Below are positions 17,513-25,926 of a stretch of 64,000 bases of DNA, in pieces (within the stretch, counting starts at the first letter, position 1; each line of letters starts with the position of its first letter). This DNA comes from Nonomuraea roseoviolacea subsp. carminata (GTDB lineage: Bacteria; Actinomycetota; Actinomycetes; Streptosporangiales; Streptosporangiaceae), in assembly GCF_024172185.1 (NCBI RefSeq), contig NZ_JAMZEC010000001.1, forward strand, positions 4,794,001-4,858,000. The letters are read 5' to 3'. The position numbers and the translations under genes were made by a program. Under the pieces are notes generated by a model. It did no database searches. It was not told the origin of the DNA and saw only the letters and a program-made list of their open reading frames with translations.

Positions 17513-18904
17513 TCAAGTGCGGTAGACGGTCATCCCGTCGGTGTCGTCCTTGGACAGCCGGCGCATGAGGTACAGGCCCTCCAGGGCGAACTCCAGCGCC
17601 GCCGCGGCGTGCCCCGGAGACTCCTCGCCCTCGCCCATGCCCAGCCGCGACATGATCTTGGCGAGCCCTTCGACCGGGCCGATGCGGCGCAGCAGCTCGC
17701 CGGCCGGCACCAGCTCGCCCGACTCCACCTGGTTGCCCTGGGCGAACTTGTCGGTCAGCGCCGACAGGTCCATCCCGCCCAGCCGGCTGCGGAACGTCTC
17801 GGCCGTGGCCCGGCGCAGCAGGTGGGCGAGGATCTCGGTCTCCCGGCCCTCCTCGCTGACCTCGAACTCCACCTTGCCGCGCAGGCTGTGGACGATGCAC
17901 GGCAGGTCGCACACCCGGGTCACGGGCCGCTCCTCGCCGGTGATCGCGGCCCGGCGCACGGCGGAGGCGGCCGCGGTCTCGGCGGCGGCGATGGAGAAGC
18001 GCGCCGAGACGCCCGAGCGGGCGTCGACGGAGGTGGACTCGCGGACCAGCCGGGTGAACCGGGCGATGGTCTCGACCAGGTGTTCCGGAACGTCGGCCCC
18101 GATGTCGGGCATCGACTCCTGCCGGATCAGCGCCAGCTCGTCCTCGACCGTCAGCGGATAGTGGGTGCGCACTTCCGCGCCGAACCGGTCCTTCAGCGGC
18201 GTGATGATCCGGCCGCGGTTGGTGTAGTCCTCGGGGTTGGCGCTGGCGATGAGCAGGACGTCCAGCGGGAGCCGCAGGTTGTAGCCGCGTACCTGGATGT
18301 CGCGCTCCTCCAGCACGTTGAGCAGGGCGACCTGGATGCGCTCGGCCAGGTCGGGCAGCTCGTTGACGGAGAAGACGCCCCGGTTGGTGCGCGGGACCAG
18401 CCCGTAGTGGACGGTCTCCGGGTCGCCCAGCCGCCGCCCCTCGGCGATCTTGATGGGGTCGACGTCGCCGATCAGGTCGCCCACGGACGTGTCGGGCGTC
18501 GCCAGCTTCTCGCCGTAACGCTCGTCGCGGTGCTTCCACGCGACGGGCAGCTCGTCGCCCAGCTCCTCGGCGAGGGAGCGGCAGCGCGTGCAGACCGGCG
18601 CGTACGGGTGGTCGTTGATCTCACAGCCCTCGACGACCGGGGTCCACTCGTCGAGCAGCCCGGTCACGGTGCGGATCAGCCGGGTCTTGCCCTGGCCGCG
18701 CTCGCCGAGGAGGACCAGGTCGTGCCCGGCGAGCAGCGCCCGCTCAAGGTGGGGCAGGACGGTGTCGTCGAAGCCCACGATGCCTGGAAAGCGGGGCTCG
18801 CCCGCCCTCAGCCTGGCCAGCAGGTTCTCGCGGACCTCTGCTTTCACGGTGCGATGAACGTGACCGCTTTCTCGCAACTCGCGGAGATTTAGAGGCTGAT
18901 GCAC
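17513..18904 (-). CDS. MoxR-type AAA+ ATPase
   Basis: A 463-residue ATPase with Walker A GERGQGKTR, Walker B and sensor-1 region LLIASANPEDYTNRGR, and the MoxR/Mg-chelatase-type lid at the C-terminus. It probably remodels client proteins together with the VWA protein encoded downstream. The start is GTG 18902-18904, with a weak ribosome site; an internal GTG at 18845-18847 is possible. The TGA stop (17513-17515 read on the minus strand) coincides with the TCAA at the right end of the IS element, so the present C-terminus may have been set by the insertion. It is divergent from the FIST gene. Confidence 0.88.
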   Translation of the reverse strand: MHQPLNLRELRESGHVHRTVKAEVRENLLARLRAGEPRFPGIVGFDDTVLPHLERALLAGHDLVLLGERGQGKTRLIRTVTGLLDEWTPVVEGCEINDHPYAPVCTRCRSLAEELGDELPVAWKHRDERYGEKLATPDTSVGDLIGDVDPIKIAEGRRLGDPETVHYGLVPRTNRGVFSVNELPDLAERIQVALLNVLEERDIQVRGYNLRLPLDVLLIASANPEDYTNRGRIITPLKDRFGAEVRTHYPLTVEDELALIRQESMPDIGADVPEHLVETIARFTRLVRESTSVDARSGVSARFSIAAAETAAASAVRRAAITGEERPVTRVCDLPCIVHSLRGKVEFEVSEEGRETEILAHLLRRATAETFRSRLGGMDLSALTDKFAQGNQVESGELVPAGELLRRIGPVEGLAKIMSRLGMGEGEESPGHAAAALEFALEGLYLMRRLSKDDTDGMTVYRT

Positions 18905-19066
18905 GGGATCGAGACTACGTCCCCCGACACGAATGCGGCAGAGGTTTCGCGTCCGGCGCAGATTACGGATCTTGAGGATTGAGTGACGCGTTGTGTGCGT
19001 GCTTGTTCCTTTAGTGGGGAGAATCGGAGCCTAGGGAACTTGGAGCTGCCGAGGGAGGCGGGAAGC

Positions 19067-20254
19067 GTGGCCCTGATGACGAGCCGCTTCGCGGACGGCC
19101 TCGCCGTGGGTGCGGACCTTGAGGAGATCGCCGAGCGCGCCGTCGGGCAGGCGCTGTCACGACTCGGCGAGCAGGCCGACCTGGTCTGTTTCTTCATCTG
19201 CGGCGACGACCCCGACGACGTCGCGCGAGCCGGGCAGCGGGCGATGGCGCTCGCCCCCGACGCCCACGTGATCGGCTGCAGTGCCACGGGAGTGATCGGC
19301 GGCGGGCAGGGCGTCGAGCTGACGCCCTCCGTGAGCGCCTGGGCGGCCACGCTCGGCGAGGCCCGGCTGACCACGTTCGCGCTGGAGACCCTGAACGCCG
19401 AGGACCGGTTCGTGGTGGTCGGCCTGCCCGACCGCAGTCCCGACGACCACGTGGCGATCCTGCTCGCCGACCCCTACTCGTTCCCGACCGACGCGTTCGT
19501 CGAGCGCTCGGCGGACGTGCTCGGCGACCTCCCGCTGATCGGCGGCCTGGCCAACGGCGTCGGCGGGCGCGGCTCCGTCCGGCTGTTCGCCGACGGCGAG
19601 GTCTACACCGAGGGCGCGATCGGGGTCGTGCTCAGCGGCCCCGTGCGGATCCGCACCGTGGTCAGCCAGGGCTGCCGTCCCATCGGGCCGTCCATGGTCG
19701 TCACCCGCGCCGAGGACAACCTCCTGCTGGAGCTCGCCGGGCAGCCCGCGCTGGCCCGGCTTGAGGACATCGTCAGCGAGCTGGACGAGGACGACCGCGA
19801 GCTGGTGGCCGCCGGCCTGCAGATCGGCATCGCGATCGACGAGTACGCCGAGCGCCACGAACGGGGCGACTTCCTCATCCGCGGCGTGATCGGCATCGAC
19901 CCCGAGCACGAGGCCGTGGCCATCGGCGACATCGTGGAGGTCGGGCGTACCGTCCGCTTCCAGGTGCGCGACGCCGCCACCGCCGACGAGGACCTGTACG
20001 ACCTGCTCGACGCGCACAAGGCCGAGTTCGGGCAGGCGGACGGCGCGCTGCTGTTCTCCTGCAACGGGCGGGGCTCGGCCATGTTCGGCAGCGCCGACCA
20101 CGACCCGGTGGCGCTGCGCGAGACGCTCGGCCCGATCGGCATGGCCGGCTTCTTCGCGGCGGGGGAGGTGGGCCCGGTCGGCGGCCACAACCACGTGCAC
20201 GGCTTCACGGCGTCGGTGCTCGTCTTCTCGTCGGGGGCGGCGGGCGACGCGTGA
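19067..20254 (+). CDS. FIST-domain sensor protein
   Basis: A 395-residue protein with FIST_N (about residues 25-215, including VIGCSATGVIGGG) and FIST_C (about 225-385, including LLFSCNGRGSAMFG and AGFFAAGEVGPVGG). FIST domains are thought to bind small ligands, perhaps amino acids or nucleotides, and are usually found near metabolic or signalling genes. I chose GTG 19067 because GGGAGG lies 8 bp upstream; ATG 19076 is too far from it. The stop overlaps the next start as GTGA (20251-20254), so the ROK kinase is translationally coupled. Confidence 0.88.
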   Translation: MALMTSRFADGLAVGADLEEIAERAVGQALSRLGEQADLVCFFICGDDPDDVARAGQRAMALAPDAHVIGCSATGVIGGGQGVELTPSVSAWAATLGEARLTTFALETLNAEDRFVVVGLPDRSPDDHVAILLADPYSFPTDAFVERSADVLGDLPLIGGLANGVGGRGSVRLFADGEVYTEGAIGVVLSGPVRIRTVVSQGCRPIGPSMVVTRAEDNLLLELAGQPALARLEDIVSELDEDDRELVAAGLQIGIAIDEYAERHERGDFLIRGVIGIDPEHEAVAIGDIVEVGRTVRFQVRDAATADEDLYDLLDAHKAEFGQADGALLFSCNGRGSAMFGSADHDPVALRETLGPIGMAGFFAAGEVGPVGGHNHVHGFTASVLVFSSGAAGDA

Positions 20255-21744
20255 TCCTCGCGATCGACGTCGGCGGCACCAAACTGGCCGCCGGGCTGGT
20301 CGGTCACGACGGGACGGTGGCGCGGGCGCGGCGGGTCGCGACGCCGCAGGGCGCCGACGCCGAGACGCTGTGGAAGACGCTCATCGGCCTCGTGGAGTCG
20401 CTGGTGGCGCCGGATGCCCTCGTGAGCGCGTCCGGCCCGCTGACGGGTGCGTTCGGCGGGTCCGTGGGGTCGCCCGGTCCAGTGAAGGGTGTCGGGTCGG
20501 TGGGGTTGGCCGGTCCGGTGGAGGGTGTCGGGTCGGTGGGGTCGGCCGGTCCGGCGGAGGGTGTCGGGTCCGTGGAGCTCTCCGGGCCGGTCGAGGGGGT
20601 CGGGGTCGGGTGCGGCGGGCCGATGCGGTGGCCCGCGGGCGAGGTCTCGCCGCTCAACATCCCGGGGTGGCGCGGCTTCCCGCTGCGCGCCCGGCTGGCG
20701 GAGCGCTTCCCGGGGGTGCCGGTACGCCTGCACAACGACGCGGTGTGCGTGGCCGTGGCCGAGCACTGGCGGGGCGCCGGCCAGGGGACGCGCGACATGC
20801 TGGGCATGGTCGTCTCGACCGGGGTGGGCGGCGGGCTCGTGCTGGGCGGCCGGCTCGTGGACGGCGGCACGGGCAACGCCGGGCACATCGGACACGTGGT
20901 CGTGGAGCCCGTGGACGGCCCGCCGTGCGGGTGCGGGGGCCGCGGCTGTCTGGAGGCGGTGGCCCGCGGACCGGTCCTGACGGCCTGGGCGCTCGCCCAC
21001 GGCTGGGTGCCGGGCGGCGGCACGGCGGCCGACCTCCCAGGACGCCTCGGAGACGGAGACAGACGTCCTGCGGACGCGGAGGGACGGCCGGGGGAGTGGA
21101 CGGGACGTCTCGGATGTCGAGAGGAACGTCCTGAGGACGTCGCGGGACGTCTCGGATGTCGAGAGGAACGTCCTGAGGACGTCGCGGGACGTCTCGGATG
21201 TCGAGAGGAACGTCCTGAGGACGTCGCGGGACGTGCTCGGGGACGTGGAGGACGTCAGGGAGACGGTGAAGGACGTCCGGGACACCTCGGGGGACGTCCT
21301 GGGGACCTGCGGGGACGTCCTCAGGACGTCTTCGAACAGGCGACAGGCAGGGACGCGTACCCGGAGGACCGGGAGGTGACCGCGCGGGCGCTCGCCGCCG
21401 ACGCGCGGGCGGGCGACGAGGTGGCGATGGCGGCCATGCGCCGCGCCGGGCACGCGCTCGGTGTCGCGATCGCCTCCGCCACTCACCTCTGCGACCTCGA
21501 ACTCGTCACGGTCGGCGGCGGCCTGGCGCAGGCCGGGGAGCCGCTGTTCGGGCCGCTGGAGGAGGCGTTGCGCGCGCACGCCCGGATGGGGTTCGCCCGG
21601 CGGGTCAGGGTGACGCCCGCCGCGCTCGGGCAGGACGCCGGGCTGGTCGGCGCGGCGGCGCTCGTCCTCGCGGGCGACCGTTACTGGTCGAGCCCCCAGC
21701 TCGCGGCCAGCCGCTCGGCCACGGCCCCCTGCCTGGGCCGGTAG
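20251..21744 (+). CDS. ROK-family sugar kinase (glucokinase-like) with repeat insertions
   Basis: The ROK core is clear: the phosphate loop LAIDVGGTKLAAG, GNAGHIGHVVV, and the zinc motif CGCGGRGCLE, with HNDAV carrying the catalytic Asp. It should phosphorylate glucose or a related sugar. At 497 residues it is far longer than the usual 300-330 because of two insertions: a 12-residue repeat (GPVEGVGSVGSA type) before the VGCGGPM strand, and about 100 residues with three identical 14-residue units between the zinc motif and the C-terminal helices. Both keep the frame. The GTG start overlaps the FIST stop. The 3' end overlaps the convergent lipoprotein gene by 64 bp. Confidence 0.85.
   Translation: MILAIDVGGTKLAAGLVGHDGTVARARRVATPQGADAETLWKTLIGLVESLVAPDALVSASGPLTGAFGGSVGSPGPVKGVGSVGLAGPVEGVGSVGSAGPAEGVGSVELSGPVEGVGVGCGGPMRWPAGEVSPLNIPGWRGFPLRARLAERFPGVPVRLHNDAVCVAVAEHWRGAGQGTRDMLGMVVSTGVGGGLVLGGRLVDGGTGNAGHIGHVVVEPVDGPPCGCGGRGCLEAVARGPVLTAWALAHGWVPGGGTAADLPGRLGDGDRRPADAEGRPGEWTGRLGCREERPEDVAGRLGCREERPEDVAGRLGCREERPEDVAGRARGRGGRQGDGEGRPGHLGGRPGDLRGRPQDVFEQATGRDAYPEDREVTARALAADARAGDEVAMAAMRRAGHALGVAIASATHLCDLELVTVGGGLAQAGEPLFGPLEEALRAHARMGFARRVRVTPAALGQDAGLVGAAALVLAGDRYWSSPQLAASRSATAPCLGR
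20476..20612. repeat. 36-bp tandem repeat inside the ROK kinase gene
   Basis: Units start at 20476, 20512, 20548 and 20584 (last one partial). Each encodes 12 residues of the type GPVEGVGSVGSA. The units resemble the native GVGVGCGGP segment that follows, so they look like copies of it. Confidence 0.85.
21102..21227. repeat. Three identical 42-bp tandem repeats inside the ROK kinase gene
   Basis: Units at 21102, 21144 and 21186 are identical over all 42 bp and encode the 14-residue unit GRLGCREERPEDVA. Flanking sequence to about 21310 holds further degenerate GGACGTC-rich copies. Identity between copies indicates recent expansion. Confidence 0.93.
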
Positions 21745-22982
21745 ACGGCGAAGAACCGCTTGCCGCACTCCAGGTCGTCCAGGGCCGTGGCGATCTCCCG
21801 GCGCAGGTACGGCTCCGCGAGGCGCGCGGGCAGCGCCGGGGGCGACTCGGCCGACACGTCCACGACGGAGGACGGCCGTTCCCCCGGCCGCCCGCCGGGC
21901 CGGTCACCTACCGTGGCGTCGTCGCGGCCCGCCCTGACGTCAGCGGCCCTGACGTCAGCGGCTCTGGTGTCGGCGGCCCTGGCATCGTCGCGGCCCACTC
22001 CGGCGTCGCCGCGGCCTGTTCTGGCGTCGGCGCGGCGGCCCTTGGGGTCGTCACGGCTGCCCTGCTGCTCGCCCTGGACGACCCCGCGCTCACCCCGGCC
22101 GGCCTTGTGGCGGCGGGCGGCGGCCTTCTTCTCCAGGTCGTCCTTGAGCGCGGCGAACCGGTCGAGCTCCGCGGTGGCCAGCTCGGTCGGCGCCGTGGTG
22201 TCGATCGCGTACCCCTTGCCGGTCAGGCAGGCGGCGTACGCCCCCGCCAGGGCGAGCAGCTCCTGGTCGGTGTCCAGCTCGTTCTTCCAGGCCAGCCGGA
22301 GCGCCCGGACGTACTTCCTGCGCAGGTGGGCCGCGTCGGTGACGTCCCGGCCGAGGGTCTGCTTGACGGTGCTGACGTAGCACTCGACGCCGGCCGCGGC
22401 GTACGCGTCGGCGGAGCCGCCGTCCGTCCCGGGCTCGTCCGCCGGAGGAGTGCCGGGCTCGACGGCGACGGGCGTCCCGATGGCCGCAGGAGTGCCCGCC
22501 GGGCCGTCGGTGACGTGCGCCTCCATGGTGGGGGTGCCGATGGCGGGCGGCTCCGGGGCGCGGGTGGGCGCGGGAGCGGAGGAGGGGAGGGCGGGCCGCT
22601 CGGAGGGGGCCGTCGCGAGCAGCGGATCGGCGTCCGGGAGGGTCGCCAGCGGCGGAGGCGTCTCCGGCACGTACGCGAGCGGGTCATCCGGGTGGACGAG
22701 CGCGGCGAAGACCCCGAAGCCGTACCGCGCCCGGTACTCGCGCATGGCCGCGTAGTCGCCCGCGCGGCGGCGCAGCTCGTCGGCGGCCGGCGGCGCGGGA
22801 GTCCCCGACGTCGAACCGGGCGCGGCCGGCGTGTACGCCAGCCCCCGTCCCCTCATGCACGCGGCCATGACCTGCTGCTGCCGCCCCAGCATGCCCGGCG
22901 CCGGCGGCGGGGCGGGCACGCCGCACCCGGTCGCGACGACGCCCACGACGGCGACGCCCAGGAGGGCCACGATCTTGCGCAT
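21681..22982 (-). CDS. Uncharacterised lipoprotein with Pro-rich and Arg/Asp/Ala-rich linkers
   Basis: About 433 residues. The signal peptide ends in the lipobox VATGC. The mature protein has an N-terminal block (QQQVMAACMRGRGLAY), a long Pro/Ala/Thr-rich linker, a helical core containing CYVSTVKQTLGRD and YAACLTGKGYAI, a strongly charged linker with AADVRA-type repeats encoded by 15-bp DNA repeats near 21935-21990, and a conserved-looking C-terminal helix (LDDLECGKRFFAVY). The CMxxxG and CLxxxG motifs are common in actinomycete lipoproteins of unknown function. The start is ATG 22980-22982; the long upstream frame lacks a signal. It overlaps the ROK gene convergently. Confidence 0.72.
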   Translation of the reverse strand: MRKIVALLGVAVVGVVATGCGVPAPPPAPGMLGRQQQVMAACMRGRGLAYTPAAPGSTSGTPAPPAADELRRRAGDYAAMREYRARYGFGVFAALVHPDDPLAYVPETPPPLATLPDADPLLATAPSERPALPSSAPAPTRAPEPPAIGTPTMEAHVTDGPAGTPAAIGTPVAVEPGTPPADEPGTDGGSADAYAAAGVECYVSTVKQTLGRDVTDAAHLRRKYVRALRLAWKNELDTDQELLALAGAYAACLTGKGYAIDTTAPTELATAELDRFAALKDDLEKKAAARRHKAGRGERGVVQGEQQGSRDDPKGRRADARTGRGDAGVGRDDARAADTRAADVRAADVRAGRDDATVGDRPGGRPGERPSSVVDVSAESPPALPARLAEPYLRREIATALDDLECGKRFFAVYRPRQGAVAERLAASWGLDQ

Positions 22983-23166
22983 GACGGCCAGGGTAGAGGC
23001 TCCCGCGCCCGGCGGCTCCCGCGCGATCCGCGTGCGCGCGCCGCGGAGCACGTGACGGCGGCCCACCGGCGGGTGATTCGTGTCATACGTCACTCCTGTC
23101 AGGCTTGTAACGCTTCCGCGGGCTCCTTCCAAGCAGGGGTGTAGATCGACGAAGGGAGCATGGCCG

Positions 23167-23718
23167 GTGCGTCGCAAACAGGTGGAGATCGCCACGGATC
23201 CCGTGGCCTTCGAAGCCTTCTACCGGCGGCACGTCGACGCGATCACCCGCTTCCTCGCCCGCCGGGTGGAGGACCCGCACACGGTCGCCGACCTGGTGGC
23301 CGAGGTGTTCGTGGCGGTGCTCGACTCCGCCCACACCTACCGGGCGAGCCGGGGCAGCGAGATCGCGTGGCTGTACGGCGTGGCGAGGAACACGCTCTCG
23401 GCCGAGCGGCGCCGCGCGTTCAGGGAGACGAGGCTGGCCGACCGCGTGAGCGGGCGGCGGCTGCTGGACTCCGACGACGTCGCCCGCCTGGAGGAGCGGA
23501 TCGACGCGGAGGGCAGGGCCAGGCGGGCCTTGGAGGCCATGGCCGGGCTGCCGGAAGGGGAGCGCGCCGTGCTGGAGCTGGTCGCCATCGACCAGCTCAC
23601 CGTCACGGAGGCCGCGCAGGCCCTCGGCATCCGGCAGGGCACCGCCCGGGTCCGGCTGCACCGCGCTCGCCGCGTGCTGCGCGACATCCCCCTCGTCATG
23701 GAAGGAACCACAGGATGA
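23167..23718 (+). CDS. ECF-type RNA polymerase sigma factor
   Basis: A 183-residue sigma-70 group 4 factor. Region 2 contains DPVAFEAFYRRHVDAITRFL and HTVADLVAEVFVAVLD; region 4 contains LPEGERAVLELVAIDQLTVTEAAQALGI, a helix-turn-helix that binds the -35 element. I chose GTG 23167 because GAAGGGAG lies 8 bp before it; the open frame extends to 23080. The stop overlaps the next gene's start (ATGA, 23715-23718), so the partner is coupled. Confidence 0.9.
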   Translation: MRRKQVEIATDPVAFEAFYRRHVDAITRFLARRVEDPHTVADLVAEVFVAVLDSAHTYRASRGSEIAWLYGVARNTLSAERRRAFRETRLADRVSGRRLLDSDDVARLEERIDAEGRARRALEAMAGLPEGERAVLELVAIDQLTVTEAAQALGIRQGTARVRLHRARRVLRDIPLVMEGTTG

Positions 23719-24344
23719 GTTTCGAGGAGCGCCTGCTGATGGAGCTGAAAGCCGAAGTCGCCGCCCGCGGGGCGGAGCACCGCCGCCGGATGACGGTCCG
23801 CCGCCTGTTCGCGGGGGCGGCGGTGGCCGGGGTGGCCGCCGCCGCGGCCGTGGCCGTGCCGCTGCTGACCGGCACCGAGTCGCCCGCGTACGCGGTGACC
23901 AAGAACACCGACGGCACGATCCGGGTCCAGATCAAGGAGTTCAGGGACGCCGACAAGCTGGAGGCGGACCTGGCACGCATGGGCGTCACGGCCGACGTGA
24001 CCTATCTCAAGGCCGGCACGTGGTGCAAGCCGGACAGGGGACAGGTCGCGGGGGGCGAGGCCAAGACCCCCGAGGAGTACGACAGGTCGATCTCCGGCAA
24101 GGCCATCCGCCCGGTCAAGGGCGGGATCGACATCGACCCGAAGTACTTCGGCGGGAACCGGACCGCGGTGCTCATGTACGCCGAGAGAGTGAAGGACGAG
24201 CAGGTGGGCCAGGCCTTGAAGCCGCACGTGCTCTGGCAGTACGCCGGGTTCGTGGTGGAGGGCCCGGTCAAGCCGTGCGTCGCCGTCAAGAACCCGACCT
24301 GGGACGACGTCGACGGCCAGGGGCAGCCGCCGGCCGGTAGCTGA
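23715..24344 (+). CDS. Membrane protein coupled to the sigma factor, possible anti-sigma factor
   Basis: A 209-residue protein with a short cytoplasmic N-terminus (MSFEERLLMELKAEVAARG), one transmembrane helix at about residues 32-55 and an extracellular domain with two cysteines (GTWCKP and KPCVAV) that could form a disulfide. The topology and the four-base overlap with the sigma gene suggest it controls the sigma factor from the membrane. It lacks the HxxxCxxC zinc motif of ZAS anti-sigma factors, so this role is inferred from position only. Confidence 0.68.
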   Translation: MSFEERLLMELKAEVAARGAEHRRRMTVRRLFAGAAVAGVAAAAAVAVPLLTGTESPAYAVTKNTDGTIRVQIKEFRDADKLEADLARMGVTADVTYLKAGTWCKPDRGQVAGGEAKTPEEYDRSISGKAIRPVKGGIDIDPKYFGGNRTAVLMYAERVKDEQVGQALKPHVLWQYAGFVVEGPVKPCVAVKNPTWDDVDGQGQPPAGS

Positions 24345-24354
24345 CCTCACCCCA

Positions 24355-24395
24355 GGCGCGAGGTCCGGCCCCGGATCCGGGCCGGACCTCGCGCC
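24355..24395. terminator. Perfect 17-bp bidirectional terminator
   Basis: GGCGCGAGGTCCGGCCC (24355-24371) pairs perfectly with 24379-24395 around a 7-nt loop. It lies exactly between the convergent sigma-partner gene and the M1 peptidase gene and can stop transcription from both sides. Confidence 0.93.
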
Positions 24396-24396
24396 G

Positions 24397-25827
24397 TCAC
24401 ACCTCGGGACGGCTGGGCTGGAAGAGCCAGGCGTCGAACAGCGTGTCGAGCTGCTTGCCCGACAGCCGCTCGGCCAGCGCGATGAACTCGGGCGTGGTGG
24501 CGTTGCCGTACTTGTGGTCGGCCACCCAGGTGCGCAGCAGCTTGAAGAACGTCTCGTCGCCGACGGCGCGGCGCAGCACCTGCAGCGTCATGGCGCCGCG
24601 CCGGTAGACCGACTGGTTGAACAGGTCGCCGGGCTTGGCCCGCCCCGGCGGGTACTTCCAGATCGGGTCGTTCTTCGCGGCGTACTGCCGGCGGAACATC
24701 GCCTCGGCCGTGGCCCCGCCGGTGTGCTCCGACCACAGCCACTCGGCGTAGGTGGCGAAGCCCTCGTTGAGCCAGAGGTCCTTCCAGCGCTCGATGCTGA
24801 CGCTGTCGCCGAACCACTGGTGGGCCAGCTCGTGGGCGATGATGCTGGTGTCGGGGTCGAAGCCGCCGTACATCGGCTTGGTCTGGTTCTCCAGGGCGTA
24901 GCCCGCGGAGAAGTTGTCGACAACGCCGCCCGTGGCGGAGAACGGATAGGGGCCGAAGACCTTGCTCCAGTAGTCGGTGACCTCGCCCGAGACGCGGTAG
25001 AGCTTGCCCAGCGCGTCGTGGTAGGCGGGGTCGACGGCGGCGAGGTTGGGAATGCCGCCGGCCGTCCTGCCCTGGCGCAGCTCGAACTTGCCGAGCGTCG
25101 CCGTGGCGAGGTAGGTGACCATCGGGTGGGTCTCGCGCCACGTGAACGTGGTGCGCCCGCCCGGTGCGGCCGTCTTGCCGGTCAGCTCGCCGTTGGCCAG
25201 GGCGGTCAGGCCCCGCGGCACGGTGATCCGGAAGTCGAAGGTGGCCTTGTCGGCGGGGTGGTCGTTGTTGGGGAACCAGGTCTTGGAGCCGGACGGCTCG
25301 GAGGCCACGAACGCGCCGTCGGTCGTCGGGATGAAACCGTAGGTGCCGAGGTTGGACGGGTCCTTGACCGGCTTGGGCTCGCCGGCGTAGGTGACCTTGA
25401 CCGTGAAGCGGGCGCCCTTGGCGAGCGCCGTGGCCGGGGTGATGACGAGCTCGTCGCGCCGGCGGTCGAAGCCCGCCTTGGCGCCGTCGACCGTGACCTC
25501 GCTGACCTCCAGCCCGCGCAGGTCGAGGTTGAAGCGCGACAGCGGCTGGGTGGCCGTGGCGTCGATCGTGGTGACCCCGTCGAGGTGCTTGGTGGCCGGG
25601 GTGTAGCCGATCGTGACGTCGTAGTGGCCGACGTCGTAGCCGCCGTTGCCGTCGAGCGGGAAGTCGGCGTCGCCGATGCCGGGCGCCCCCGCGCCGGCGT
25701 CGGCGACGGGGGCGGGCGTGCCCTTGCCGGAGGCCGCCGGGGTGGCGGCGGCGCCGTCGCTCGGCGCGCAGGCGGGCAGGGTCAGGAGCGCGAGCAGCGC
25801 GGCGGTCGCCTGGCGGGTGAACCTCAT
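24397..25827 (-). CDS. M1-family aminopeptidase, lipoprotein
   Basis: A 476-residue exported zinc peptidase. The signal peptide ends in the lipobox LPAC. The N-terminal beta-sandwich is typical of M1 enzymes. The catalytic domain has the zinc site HELAHQWFGD with the third ligand in NEGFATYAEW, 18 residues on. The usual N-terminal-binding GxMEN is here an altered GYALENQ. It lacks the long helical C-terminal domain of PepN, so it resembles short secreted M1 peptidases of actinomycetes. The start is ATG 25825-25827 with an AGGGGGAG ribosome site. Confidence 0.9.
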   Translation of the reverse strand: MRFTRQATAALLALLTLPACAPSDGAAATPAASGKGTPAPVADAGAGAPGIGDADFPLDGNGGYDVGHYDVTIGYTPATKHLDGVTTIDATATQPLSRFNLDLRGLEVSEVTVDGAKAGFDRRRDELVITPATALAKGARFTVKVTYAGEPKPVKDPSNLGTYGFIPTTDGAFVASEPSGSKTWFPNNDHPADKATFDFRITVPRGLTALANGELTGKTAAPGGRTTFTWRETHPMVTYLATATLGKFELRQGRTAGGIPNLAAVDPAYHDALGKLYRVSGEVTDYWSKVFGPYPFSATGGVVDNFSAGYALENQTKPMYGGFDPDTSIIAHELAHQWFGDSVSIERWKDLWLNEGFATYAEWLWSEHTGGATAEAMFRRQYAAKNDPIWKYPPGRAKPGDLFNQSVYRRGAMTLQVLRRAVGDETFFKLLRTWVADHKYGNATTPEFIALAERLSGKQLDTLFDAWLFQPSRPEV

Positions 25828-25926
25828 CGGAGTCGCGCTCCCCCTTCGTAGCGTGACACGTAGCTTACGCGGTGTCACGAGCGCGCAGGGAGCTCCGCGG
25901 CCTCGGCGCGGTCACGCTCGGACCTC

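Larger units (their letters stand above)
16358..17516 (+). mobile_element. Decayed tnpB-only IS200/IS605-type element
   Basis: The element holds a broken tnpB and no tnpA (IS1341-like). The left end has an imperfect hairpin (CTCCGGCC 16383-16390 with GGTCGGAG 16399-16406). The right end has a strong hairpin, CCCCCGCCT 17479-17487 with AGGCGGGGG 17499-17507, followed by TCAA at 17513-17516, the type of right-end cleavage motif used by this family. A TTCAC motif at 16359-16363 is a candidate left flank. The right end and the 3' part of tnpB would also be where an omega/reRNA is encoded. The left boundary is approximate. Confidence 0.75.
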
